From the NCBI GenBank assembly GCA_021640185.1, contig JAJXDX010000093.1:1-5596 (forward strand): a stretch of DNA of 5,596 bases, given 5' to 3'. Positions 1-5,596 of the stretch are shown here, one piece after another. The position numbers and the translations under genes were made by a program. Positions within the stretch are counted from its first letter, which is position 1. Every line of letters starts with the position of its first letter. Source of the DNA: Oscillospiraceae bacterium. Lineage in GTDB: Bacteria > Bacillota > Clostridia > Oscillospirales > Acutalibacteraceae. The notes beneath the pieces are model-generated. The model searched no databases. It was not told the DNA's origin and saw only the letters and a list, made by a program, of their open reading frames with translations.

Positions 1-223
1 CGTGCATGATCGTGCCGTCGCCGCCCACGGCGACGGCCGACGTGCAGCCGCGCACGGCGGCGCGGATGGCCGCCGCGGTGGGCAAAGCGCCGTCCGTGCG
101 GCCGAGGACGGTCACCTGTGCGCCGAGCGCGCGCAGGCGGCGTTCGACCTCGCCGCACAGCGGCGCGGCATGCGCCGCGCGCGGATTGGCGATCACGGCG
201 ATCCTGACAGGAGCATCAGACAT
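1..223 (-). CDS. nadK: NAD kinase, N-terminal part (gene runs off the left edge)
   Basis: NAD kinase phosphorylates NAD to NADP in the cytoplasm and sets the cell's NADP(H) supply. Only the first 74 codons are in the window. They show the N-terminal beta-alpha-beta start of the family (RIAVIANPR, residues 7-15), a helix of about residues 21-34, and the hallmark GGDGT motif at 67-71, in which Asp69 corresponds to the catalytic/nucleotide-binding aspartate. The following IMH fits clostridial NAD kinases. The ATG at 223 is chosen because a purine-rich ribosome site (AAGGGGGAG) lies 5 bases upstream. The start overlaps the end of tlyA by 8 bases in another frame, which suggests coupled translation. 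The GGDGT motif also occurs in diacylglycerol-kinase-like lipid kinases, so the fragment alone is not absolute proof. Position directly after tlyA is the usual place for nadK in Firmicutes and supports the call. The rest of the protein, probably about 200 residues, is not visible. Confidence 0.9.
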   Translation of the reverse strand, partial: MSDAPVRIAVIANPRAAHAAPLCGEVERRLRALGAQVTVLGRTDGALPTAAAIRAAVRGCTSAVAVGGDGTIMH

Positions 224-1085
224 CCGGGCTCCCCCTTTCTTCGTCGGTCCGACGCAGGGCGGAGAACGCCTCGGCCACCAACTTATCGGTAGAAAACGGG
301 ACGGGCGGGGCGGCAGACGGCGCATCGTCCGGATGCAGCACCGCAAGATATTCGATATTGCCCTCGCCGCCGGTGATCGGGGAATAGGTCAGTTCCCCGA
401 CCGTCAGGCCGCAGGACGGGAAAAAGGCCAGCAGCGTATCCAGCACGCGGCGATGCACGCGCGGGTCGCGCACGACGCCGCGCTTGCCGAGGGCCGCGCG
501 CCCGGCCTCGAACTGCGGCTTGATCAAGCAGACGATCATGCCGTCCGGCCGCAGATACGGCAGCACGGCAGGCAGAACATAGGTGAGCGAGATGAACGAC
601 ACGTCGATGACGATCAGCCCCGCGCCGTGCGCGGGCAGCACCGAGGAAAGCTGCGGAGAACGGATGTCGGTGCCCTCGAGCGACGTGACGGCCGGGTCGT
701 CCCGCAGGCTTTGGTGCAGCTGGTCGCGGCCGACATCCACGGCATAGACGTGCGCCGCGCCGTTTTGGCGCATACAGTCGGTAAAGCCGCCGGTGGACGC
801 GCCGACATCGATGCACACCGTGCCGTCGAGCCGACGCCCGTGCAGCACCTTTTCCAGCTTATAGCCGCCGCGGCCGACATAGCGCGGCGCGGGGGCGCGG
901 CAGACGACCTCGTCGCCCGGACGGACGCGGGCGGACGCCTTGCTGACCGGGCGGCCGTTGACCGTCACCGCCCCGGCGGCGAGCAGTTCCTTCGCCCGCT
1001 CCCGCCCGGCGGCAAAGCCGCGGCGCACCAGCAGCGTATCCAGCCGCAGTTCTTCCCCTGCGGCGATCGGCCCGTCATTCGGCAT
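216..1085 (-). CDS. tlyA: TlyA family rRNA 2'-O-methyltransferase
   Basis: This 289-residue protein is predicted to transfer a methyl group from S-adenosylmethionine to the ribose 2'-OH of a cytidine in ribosomal RNA. In characterised TlyA proteins the targets are 23S C1920 and sometimes 16S C1409. An S4 RNA-binding domain (about residues 13-60) contains RLDTLLVRRG and later VTVNG. It is joined by a linker (PRYVGRGGYKL, 67-77) to a Rossmann-type FtsJ-like domain. SAM-binding motif I is DVGASTGGFTD at 93-103. The catalytic K-D-K-E tetrad is visible as Lys76, Asp161 (IDVSFISL), Lys189 (LIKPQFE) and Glu245 (GNIEYL). Its spacing (85, 28, 56) equals that of the Mycobacterium tetrad as I remember it. 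A low-complexity Ala/Pro stretch (254-263) leads to a C-terminal helix. The protein is slightly longer than the usual roughly 270 residues. The ATG at 1085 is preferred because GAGGA lies 5 bases upstream; an in-frame ATG at 1097 has GGAAGG directly against it, which is too close. The start overlaps dxs by 11 bases. Older annotations call this family hemolysin A; the methyltransferase role is better supported. Confidence 0.93.
   Translation of the reverse strand: MPNDGPIAAGEELRLDTLLVRRGFAAGRERAKELLAAGAVTVNGRPVSKASARVRPGDEVVCRAPAPRYVGRGGYKLEKVLHGRRLDGTVCIDVGASTGGFTDCMRQNGAAHVYAVDVGRDQLHQSLRDDPAVTSLEGTDIRSPQLSSVLPAHGAGLIVIDVSFISLTYVLPAVLPYLRPDGMIVCLIKPQFEAGRAALGKRGVVRDPRVHRRVLDTLLAFFPSCGLTVGELTYSPITGGEGNIEYLAVLHPDDAPSAAPPVPFSTDKLVAEAFSALRRTDEERGSPDV
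229..237 (-). promoter_or_regulatory. Ribosome binding site of nadK
   Basis: The minus strand reads AAGGGGGAG, ending 5 bases before the ATG at 223. It lies inside the last codons of tlyA. It supports the chosen nadK start and an 8-base overlap with tlyA. Confidence 0.6.
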
Positions 1086-2958
1086 CGGTATCCTCATCCT
1101 TCCGGTCGGCCAAGTGCCGTTCGATAAAGCGGGCGATGCCGTCGGCATCCAACCCCGCCTCGTGCAGGCCCTCGGCCGTGGTGCAGGCGCCGGGCAGAAC
1201 ATCCACGGCATCCACCGCGTACCGCCCGGCAAAACCGCGCGCCAGCAGGCGGCTGCCCAGATATTCGCCGATGCCGCCGTTCCTCGCGGCCTCCTCGAAG
1301 AACAGCACCGTGCGGTAGCCCATGCACACCTCCTCGACCTCCGGGTCGAGCGGCCAGATGCGGTCAAGCTTGAGCAGCGAGGTGCGCCGCCCGTTCTGCT
1401 GCCGCTGGCGGCTGACCGCCAGCACATCGCCGAAGGTGCGGCCGTAGCCGATCAGCAGCAATTCGTCCGTGCGGCCGTTTTGATAGTCGAAGCTTTTATA
1501 GCTGGGTTCGTACCCCGCGAGCAGCGGGTGCTCCCCGCCCTTGGGATAGCGTACGGCGGCGATGCCGCCGGTGTCGTACATCGCTTGACGCAGGTGGATC
1601 TCCAGCTCGCGGAAGTTGGCGGGCGCATACACCGTGGTGTGCGGGATGTCGCGCAGCATCGCCACATCGTACAGGCCCTGATGCGTTTCGCCGTCGTCCG
1701 GGACGATACCGGCACGGTCGATGGCCAGCACGATGTGCCGGTCCATGATCGAGGTGTCATTGAGCAGCTGATCGAACGAGCGCTGCAAAAACGTCGAATA
1801 CACGGCGAACACCGGGATCAGTCCCCCGCACGACAGGCCGGAGGCGAAGGTGACGGCGTGCTCCTCGGCGATGCCGACGTCGAAAAAGCGGGTGGGGAAC
1901 CGCCAAGAGAAGCCGTCGAGGCACGTGCCCTTCTTCATGGCGGCGGTGATCGCGACGATGCGGTCGTCCTGCTCGCCCAGACGGCACATCAGCTCGCCGA
2001 AGCGGGAGGAGAACGACTCGCCCCCAGGTGCGGGCTCGCCCGTTTCGGGCGAGAAGCCGCCGATGCCGTGATACGTATCCGGGCTTTTTTCCGCCTGCGG
2101 ATAGCCCTTGCCCTTGACCGTGGCCACGTGCAGCAGCACCGGACGGCCGATGCTGCGCGCCGCCAGCATCGCCTGCGTCAGATCGGACAGATCGTGCCCG
2201 TCCACCGGCCCCATGTAGTAAAAGCCCATGTTCTCGAAAAACGAGGTGTGGGCGAACAGCGAGCGCTTGACGCGCTTTTTCGTTTCGTGGGCGAAGGTGT
2301 TGATCGGCTTGCCGATCAGCGGGATATGCGACAGGATGTTCGTCAGCCGCTGTTTCCAGCGCACATAGCGCACGCGGGTGCGCAGATGGGTCAGATAGCG
2401 GGCGACGAAGCCCACGTTTTGGCTGATGCTCATCTTATTGTCGTTAAGGATCACGATCAGCCGGTCGTCGCTGCGCCCGGCGTTGCTCAGCCCCTCGTAG
2501 GCCAGACCGCCGGTCAGTGCGCCATCGCCGATCACCGCGACGGTGTAGCCGTCGTCCCCCGTCAGCGCCTTGGCCTTGGCGATGCCGTTGGCCGCAGAGA
2601 TCGAGGTGCTGCTGTGTCCGGTGACGAATGCGTCGTGCTCGCTTTCCGACGGCTTGGGAAAGCCGGAGATGCCGCCGCTTTTGCGCAGGGTCGAGAACCG
2701 GTCGTACCGGCCGGTGAGCAGCTTATGCGCATAGCACTGGTGCCCGACGTCCCACACGATCGTATCGTGCGGGGTGGTGAACACCCGGTGCAGCGCCACG
2801 GTCAGCTCCACCGCGCCGAGGTTGGAGGACAGGTGTCCCCCGTTTTGCGCCACGGTAGCGATCATCGTTTCGCGCAGGGCGCGGCAAAGCTCCGGCAGCT
2901 CTTTCTTATCCAGTTTTTTCACATCGTCCGGTGAACGGATCTGCGACAGATCGACCAT
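1075..2958 (-). CDS. dxs: 1-deoxy-D-xylulose-5-phosphate synthase
   Basis: Dxs is a cytoplasmic thiamine-diphosphate enzyme. It joins pyruvate and glyceraldehyde 3-phosphate into 1-deoxy-D-xylulose 5-phosphate with loss of CO2, the first and flux-controlling step of the MEP isoprenoid pathway. The protein has 627 residues, close to the family's usual 620-640. The N-terminal cofactor domain shows GGHLSSNLG (His42), WDVGHQ (69-74), GHSSTS (114-119) and the thiamine/Mg motif GDG (144-146) with Asn159 and NDN (172-174). PVDGHD is at 251-256. The central transketolase domain has the catalytic Glu365 (IAEEH), Tyr387 and Arg393 (YSTFLQR), and Asp422/His426 (DDGETH). All five are shifted by exactly five from the E. 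coli residues Glu370, Tyr392, Arg398, Asp427 and His431. The C-terminal domain begins near RYPKG (470-474). No expected key residue is missing. The ATG at 2958 is supported by AAGGTGAG 5 bases upstream. The gene follows ispA after 47 bases, the widest gap in the window, and overlaps tlyA by 11 bases. The MEP pathway feeds the ispA product upstream. Confidence 0.97.
   Translation of the reverse strand: MVDLSQIRSPDDVKKLDKKELPELCRALRETMIATVAQNGGHLSSNLGAVELTVALHRVFTTPHDTIVWDVGHQCYAHKLLTGRYDRFSTLRKSGGISGFPKPSESEHDAFVTGHSSTSISAANGIAKAKALTGDDGYTVAVIGDGALTGGLAYEGLSNAGRSDDRLIVILNDNKMSISQNVGFVARYLTHLRTRVRYVRWKQRLTNILSHIPLIGKPINTFAHETKKRVKRSLFAHTSFFENMGFYYMGPVDGHDLSDLTQAMLAARSIGRPVLLHVATVKGKGYPQAEKSPDTYHGIGGFSPETGEPAPGGESFSSRFGELMCRLGEQDDRIVAITAAMKKGTCLDGFSWRFPTRFFDVGIAEEHAVTFASGLSCGGLIPVFAVYSTFLQRSFDQLLNDTSIMDRHIVLAIDRAGIVPDDGETHQGLYDVAMLRDIPHTTVYAPANFRELEIHLRQAMYDTGGIAAVRYPKGGEHPLLAGYEPSYKSFDYQNGRTDELLLIGYGRTFGDVLAVSRQRQQNGRRTSLLKLDRIWPLDPEVEEVCMGYRTVLFFEEAARNGGIGEYLGSRLLARGFAGRYAVDAVDVLPGACTTAEGLHEAGLDADGIARFIERHLADRKDEDTDAE
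1091..1095 (-). promoter_or_regulatory. Ribosome binding site of tlyA
   Basis: The minus strand reads GAGGA, 5 bases before the ATG at 1085 and inside the 3' end of dxs. This site decides between the two in-frame ATGs (1085 and 1097) in favour of 1085. Confidence 0.55.
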
Positions 2959-2963
2959 CGGCT

Positions 2964-2971
2964 CTCACCTT
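2964..2971 (-). promoter_or_regulatory. Ribosome binding site of dxs
   Basis: The minus strand reads AAGGTGAG in the ispA-dxs gap. The AAGG core lies 9 bases before the ATG at 2958, an acceptable distance. It is weaker than the GGAGG sites of xseB and ispA. Confidence 0.55.
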
Positions 2972-2982
2972 CCGTATCCCAT

Positions 2983-2998
2983 GCGGGTCGCCGCCCGC
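2983..2998 (-). other. Small GC-rich inverted repeat between ispA and dxs
   Basis: In the mRNA sense a GCGGG arm (2998-2994) can pair with CCCGC (2987-2983) around a six-base loop. The stem is only five base pairs and is not followed by a run of U, so it does not look like an intrinsic terminator. It sits about 25 bases upstream of the dxs start, just before the ribosome site. It could be an mRNA processing or stability hairpin. In DNA this rich in G and C, such a stem may equally be chance. Confidence 0.25.
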
Positions 2999-3005
2999 GT
3001 CGTGT

Positions 3006-3905
3006 TCAGTGGTCGCGCGTGAGCAGCGCCTCGGCCAGCTGCCGCAGCGAGGCGGTCTGCCCGTCGAAGGCGTCGAGCGCCGAGAGCGCCTGCCGGGTGT
3101 GCTGCGCGGCCAGCTGCCGCGCGCCGTCGATCCCCAGCAGAGAAACGTACGTGACCTTTTCGTTTTGCGCATCGCTGCCGACGGGCTTGCCGAGCATCTC
3201 CGGCGTGGCGGTGACGTCCAAAATATCGTCCACGATCTGGAACCCCAGACCGATCGCGTGGCCGTAGGCGCGCGCGGCGGCGCGCTGCCGGTCGTCCCCG
3301 CCGGCCAAACACACGCCCATGACGCAGGCGGCGGCGATCAGCGCCGCCGTTTTGCCCTCCTGCAGCGCCTCCAGATCGTCGCGGCCGATCTGCTTGCCCT
3401 CGCTTTGCAGGTCGATGACCTGCCCGCCGACCATACCGTCCGCCCCGGCGGCATCCGCCAATGCGGCGGCAGCCGCCAGCCGGTGCTCCGGCGGCAGCGG
3501 ATGCGCCGGATCCGGGCGCAGCATGACCTCGAACGCGCGGGTAAGCAGCGCGTCGCCCGCGAGCAGCGCCATCGTTTCGCCGTACACCGCGTGGGTGGAC
3601 GGGCGGCCGCGGCGCATGAGGCTATTATCCATGCACGGCAGGTCGTCGTGCACGAGGGAGTAGGAATGGATCATCTCGATCGCGGCGGCGAAGGGGAGCG
3701 CCGCCTCGGTATCGCCGCCGCACAGGCGGCAGAACGCCAGCAGCAGCACCGGCCGCAGCCGCTTGCCGCCGTCCTTGCAGGCGTAGCCCATCGCTTCGCA
3801 CACGGTGGTCTGCCGGCCGCCCGTTTGGGGCAAAAAGCCGGGCAGTGCGTGCTCGAAGCGGGCGCACAGCCGGGTCAGCTGATCGGAATACAGGGCATCG
3901 GGCAT
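3006..3905 (-). CDS. ispA: (2E,6E)-farnesyl diphosphate synthase (short-chain polyprenyl synthase)
   Basis: This 299-residue all-alpha cytoplasmic prenyltransferase adds isopentenyl diphosphate to dimethylallyl and geranyl diphosphate to give farnesyl diphosphate, the precursor of longer prenyl chains for quinones and undecaprenyl carriers. The substrate-binding GGKRLRP motif is at 46-52. The first aspartate-rich motif is DDLPCMD at 87-93, followed by RRG (98-100). GGQ (160-162) and KT (185-186) follow. The second aspartate-rich motif is DDILD at 226-230, leading into GKPVGSD. Tyr82, five residues before the first motif, together with the two-residue insertion in that motif, is the classic bacterial (type II) farnesyl signature, so a C15 product is more likely than C20. 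A geranylgeranyl product cannot be fully excluded from sequence. The length matches the family (about 290-300). The ATG at 3905 has a strong GGAGGT site 6 bases upstream. The gene lies 20 bases after xseB and 47 bases before dxs, linking the first enzyme of the MEP route with the first chain elongation step. Confidence 0.95.
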   Translation of the reverse strand: MPDALYSDQLTRLCARFEHALPGFLPQTGGRQTTVCEAMGYACKDGGKRLRPVLLLAFCRLCGGDTEAALPFAAAIEMIHSYSLVHDDLPCMDNSLMRRGRPSTHAVYGETMALLAGDALLTRAFEVMLRPDPAHPLPPEHRLAAAAALADAAGADGMVGGQVIDLQSEGKQIGRDDLEALQEGKTAALIAAACVMGVCLAGGDDRQRAAARAYGHAIGLGFQIVDDILDVTATPEMLGKPVGSDAQNEKVTYVSLLGIDGARQLAAQHTRQALSALDAFDGQTASLRQLAEALLTRDH

Positions 3906-3911
3906 CGTGTT

Positions 3912-3917
3912 ACCTCC
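3912..3917 (-). promoter_or_regulatory. Ribosome binding site of ispA
   Basis: The minus strand reads GGAGGT in the 20-base xseB-ispA gap, 6 bases before the ATG at 3905. It is a near-perfect Shine-Dalgarno sequence. The nine-base context GGAGGTAAC is identical to that of the xseB start. Confidence 0.8.
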
Positions 3918-3925
3918 GTTATCGT

Positions 3926-4198
3926 TCAGTCGCCGGACAGCAGCGCGCCCATATCCTCGCCGGGGCGGTCGGTCAGCTCCGTGCCGTCCTCCCCCGCCTC
4001 GAGCGCAGTCAGGCGCACGATCTTTTGCTCCGCCTCGTCGAGCAGATGCGTGCAGCGCGCCGTCAGCGCCGCACCCTCCTCGAACAGGCCGAGCGATTCG
4101 TCGAGCGTGCAGCGGCCGCCCTCAAGCGCCGCCACGATCTGCTCCAGACGGGTCATCGCCTGTTCGTACGTCAGTTCCTCCGGCTGTTTTTCGGTCAT
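3926..4198 (-). CDS. xseB: Exodeoxyribonuclease VII small subunit
   Basis: XseB is the small, non-catalytic subunit that binds the coiled-coil part of XseA to form exonuclease VII, a metal-independent nuclease that degrades single-stranded DNA from both ends. The protein has 90 residues, within the usual 70-90. It carries the family pattern of two helices: TYEQAMTRLEQIV (10-22) with the adjoining LEGG (26-29), then LDESLGLFEEG (32-42), then a second helix running to about residue 65 (LLDEAEQKI at 52-60). The last 25 residues are acidic, rich in Gly and Glu, and probably disordered. The ATG overlaps the xseA TGA as ATGA, so the two subunits are probably translationally coupled, which fits a complex with more small than large subunits. 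A strong GAGGAGGT site lies 6 bases upstream of the ATG at 4198. An open frame continues upstream into xseA, but that part is an out-of-frame shadow of xseA. Confidence 0.94.
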   Translation of the reverse strand: MTEKQPEELTYEQAMTRLEQIVAALEGGRCTLDESLGLFEEGAALTARCTHLLDEAEQKIVRLTALEAGEDGTELTDRPGEDMGALLSGD

Positions 4199-5403
4199 CC
4201 CGTTACCTCCTCTGTCTGCGTGACACGGCAGGACAGCGTCCCGTCGGACAGGCGCAGGCGCACCTCGTCGCCGGGGCGTGCGCCATGCACGCTCGTCAGC
4301 ACGCTCCCGTCCGGCGCATAGCCGATCGCGTACCCGCGCGAGAGCACCTTGAGCGGACTGAGCGCGTCCAATTTGGCGGCACAGGCCGACAGCCGCCGAT
4401 CGGCTGCGGCGGTCGTCTGCCGGGCGGCCGCCGCAAAGCGTCTGACCGCACGGTCGAGCCTCATGCGCTGCTCGTCCACGAAAAAGCCCGGCTGCGACAG
4501 GCAGCGGTGCCGGCGCAGCAGCAAAAGCGCCTGCCGGCCGCGATCGAGCCGCGCGCGCTGCGCCGTGCGCAGGCGGGCGGACAGCGTCTGCACCGCGGCC
4601 GAAACGCGCTGCCGATCCGGCACGGCCAGCTCCGCCGCGGCGGACGGGGTAGGCGCGCGCAGATCCGCGGCGAAGTCGCAAAGGGTGAAGTCCGTTTCGT
4701 GCCCGACGGCGGAGATCACCGGGATGCGGCAGGCCGCGACGGCGCGCACCACGATCTCTTCATTGAATGCCCACAGATCCTCCAGCGAGCCGCCGCCGCG
4801 CCCGACGATCAGCACGTCGGCGGCAGCGGCCGCATCGAAGCGCTCGATCGCCTGCGCGATCTGCGGGGCGGCGGCGTCGCCCTGCACCGCGACGGGGCAG
4901 AACACGACGCGCGCGAGCGGCCAGCGGCGGCCGAGCACATTGAGGATGTCGCGCACCGCCGCACCGGTGGGCGAGGTGATGACGCCCACGCGCATAGGGT
5001 ACGGCGGCAGCGGGCGCTTGCGCGCCTCGTCGAACAGCCCTTCGACGGCCAGCTGCTTTTTGCGCTGCTCGAAGGCCAGCGTCAGCGCGCCGACGCCGTC
5101 CGGCTGCATATCGTCGATATACAGCTGATAGCGGCCCGTGCGCTCGTACAGCGAGATGCGCGCGCGCACCAGCACGGTCATGCCGTTTTCCGGCCGAAAA
5201 CGCAGGCGAGATGCGTTGCCGCGGAACATCACGGCATCGACGGCGGCCTCCTCGTCCTTCAAGGTCAGGTACAGATGGCCGGAGGAATAGTTGTTTTTGA
5301 AATTGGAGATCTCGCCGCGGATATACACGGCGGCCAGCCGCGTGTCGCCCTCGAGCAGGCTTTTGACATAGCGGTTGAGCTGCGATACCGAGATGACCGC
5401 CAT
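4195..5403 (-). CDS. xseA: Exodeoxyribonuclease VII large subunit
   Basis: XseA is the catalytic subunit of exonuclease VII, which cuts single-stranded DNA into short oligonucleotides in repair and recombination. The 402-residue protein starts with the typical ISVSQLNRYVK (4-14) and an OB-fold DNA-binding domain (about 1-100, with RGEISN at 29-34 and SGHLYLTLKD at 41-50). The catalytic domain follows, with TSPTGAAVRD (143-152), GRGGGSLEDLW (201-211), SAVGHETD (231-238) and TPSAAAE (252-258). Asp152, Arg202, His235 and Asp238 match the E. coli residues I recall as essential (155, 205, 238, 241) with a constant shift of three. Residues about 259-347 form the Arg/Ala-rich helical, coiled-coil part that binds XseB, and LSPLKVLSRGYAI (348-360) begins the C-terminal domain. 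The total is shorter than the 440-460 of E. coli or Bacillus, and the loss falls in the coiled coil. The ATG at 5403 is chosen because the homologous N-terminus starts there and its A is the last base of the upstream stop (TGATG). An in-frame ATG at 5433 would add ten unlike residues and overlap the upstream gene further. Confidence 0.96.
   Translation of the reverse strand: MAVISVSQLNRYVKSLLEGDTRLAAVYIRGEISNFKNNYSSGHLYLTLKDEEAAVDAVMFRGNASRLRFRPENGMTVLVRARISLYERTGRYQLYIDDMQPDGVGALTLAFEQRKKQLAVEGLFDEARKRPLPPYPMRVGVITSPTGAAVRDILNVLGRRWPLARVVFCPVAVQGDAAAPQIAQAIERFDAAAAADVLIVGRGGGSLEDLWAFNEEIVVRAVAACRIPVISAVGHETDFTLCDFAADLRAPTPSAAAELAVPDRQRVSAAVQTLSARLRTAQRARLDRGRQALLLLRRHRCLSQPGFFVDEQRMRLDRAVRRFAAAARQTTAAADRRLSACAAKLDALSPLKVLSRGYAIGYAPDGSVLTSVHGARPGDEVRLRLSDGTLSCRVTQTEEVTG
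4205..4212 (-). promoter_or_regulatory. Ribosome binding site of xseB
   Basis: The minus strand reads GAGGAGGT, 6 bases before the ATG at 4198 and inside the last codons of xseA. It fixes the xseB start, which would otherwise be ambiguous because the frame is open far upstream. It may give the small subunit extra translation in addition to coupling. Confidence 0.8.
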
Positions 5404-5596
5404 CAGATCCCCCGCCTTTCCGCCTCGCGGCACAGCACGGCGATCCCGGCGGCGTTATCCGCCGAAAAGGCGGGCGGCGCGAAGCAGCCGGAGAACCGTG
5501 CGGAAAAATGCGCACGCAGCATGGCGTTGGACATCACGCCGCCGGCGAACACCATCGGCAGATCGCCGTAAGCGGCGCGCAGCGCATCGGCCATGC
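5403..5596 (-). CDS. Kae1/TsaD-like protein (peptidase M22 family), C-terminal end only
   Basis: Only the last 63 full codons are visible; the gene continues past the right edge. They resemble the C-terminal part of the Kae1/TsaD (old name Gcp or O-sialoglycoprotein endopeptidase) ASKHA-fold family. MVFAGGVMSN corresponds to the family's AGGVxxN segment, and APPAFSADNAAGIA to its PP...(C/S)TDNAAMIA segment, which is part of the nucleotide/metal site. True TsaD makes the N6-threonylcarbamoyl modification of ANN-decoding tRNAs with TsaB, TsaC and TsaE. The VMSN variant and the place directly upstream of xseA fit, from memory, a second TsaD-like paralogue found in Clostridia whose role is not established. 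I therefore give no symbol. The ATG at 5594 is not taken as a start, because it would leave only this C-terminal piece of the fold. The stop overlaps the xseA start by one base (TGATG), which suggests one transcript and coupled translation. Confidence 0.75.
   Translation of the reverse strand, partial: MADALRAAYGDLPMVFAGGVMSNAMLRAHFSARFSGCFAPPAFSADNAAGIAVLCREAERRGI
5408..5413 (-). promoter_or_regulatory. Possible ribosome binding site of xseA
   Basis: The minus strand reads GGGGGA, 4 bases before the ATG at 5403 and inside the end of the upstream gene. It is a weak site. With the one-base TGATG overlap, xseA translation probably depends partly on ribosomes finishing the upstream gene. Confidence 0.4.

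Noticed and set aside
6..1127. A 373-codon open frame on the plus strand opposite nadK and tlyA, and a similar one at 2931-4223 opposite ispA.
   Set aside because: Both are open because of the high GC third positions on the other strand. Neither shows family motifs, and both run across several real gene boundaries.
1086..1427. N-terminal extension of tlyA into dxs, up to 1427.
   Set aside because: The S4 domain of TlyA begins just after the ATG at 1085. The upstream residues are an out-of-frame reading of the dxs C-terminus.
940..2934. A 664-codon open frame on the plus strand opposite dxs and part of tlyA.
   Set aside because: Its translation has no recognisable domain and is rich in Arg, Ala, Gly, His and Gln, typical of the complement of GC-rich codons. 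The minus strand holds clear dxs with all catalytic residues.
2983..2998. Hairpin as an intrinsic terminator after ispA.
   Set aside because: The stem has only five base pairs and no U run follows, and dxs begins 25 bases later in the same direction.
4199..4681. N-terminal extension of xseB up to an ATG at 4681.
   Set aside because: The extra 161 residues overlap xseA completely and are unlike any XseB. The ATG at 4198 has a strong ribosome site and gives the normal family length.
3907..5571. A 554-codon open frame on the plus strand opposite xseA and xseB.
   Set aside because: It is a shadow of xseA and xseB: low-complexity Arg/Ala-rich protein, no motif, and it starts in an intergenic ribosome site of the opposite strand.
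1..5596. Search for mobile elements, CRISPR arrays, tRNAs, riboswitches or defence genes.
   Set aside because: Every stretch is covered by housekeeping genes or gaps under 50 bases. I saw no repeat-spacer pattern, no transposase motif and no leader long enough for a riboswitch.

Overview
The window is one tightly packed, minus-strand gene cluster that reads from high to low coordinates. It is very GC-rich, with strong G/C preference at third codon positions. All gene starts are ATG. The gene order is: partial Kae1/TsaD-like gene, xseA, xseB, ispA, dxs, tlyA, partial nadK. From general knowledge, this exonuclease VII / isoprenoid / TlyA / NAD kinase order is typical of Firmicutes, especially Clostridia, where argR and recN often follow. 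I infer a high-GC member of Clostridia (Oscillospiraceae/Ruminococcaceae-like). This is an inference from gene order and protein style, not a taxonomic match.

Layout from the upstream (right) end: the 3' end of a Kae1-like gene (5596-5403) overlaps xseA (5403-4195) by one base. xseA overlaps xseB (4198-3926) by four bases (ATGA). A 20-base gap precedes ispA (3905-3006), and a 47-base gap precedes dxs (2958-1075). dxs overlaps tlyA (1085-216) by 11 bases, and tlyA overlaps nadK (223 to beyond base 1) by 8 bases. No promoter, terminator, RNA gene, mobile element or repeat array is visible. No stretch above 47 bases lacks a gene. The cluster most likely forms part of one polycistronic transcript that starts and ends outside the window.

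Functions: XseA and XseB form exonuclease VII (single-strand DNA degradation and repair). Dxs catalyses the first step of the MEP isoprenoid pathway, and IspA condenses its C5 products to farnesyl diphosphate for quinone and cell-wall lipid carriers. TlyA is an rRNA 2'-O-methyltransferase. NadK makes NADP, whose reduced form is used by the second MEP enzyme, Dxr, among many others. The Kae1-like protein is related to the tRNA t6A enzyme TsaD, but its own role is unclear.

All five complete genes are intact, and the expected catalytic residues can be placed in xseA, ispA, dxs and tlyA. I found no convincing undescribed system. The points most worth a second look are the Kae1-like fragment upstream of xseA, the short coiled-coil region of XseA, and the small hairpin in the ispA-dxs gap. 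Long open frames on the plus strand are shadows caused by the high GC content.
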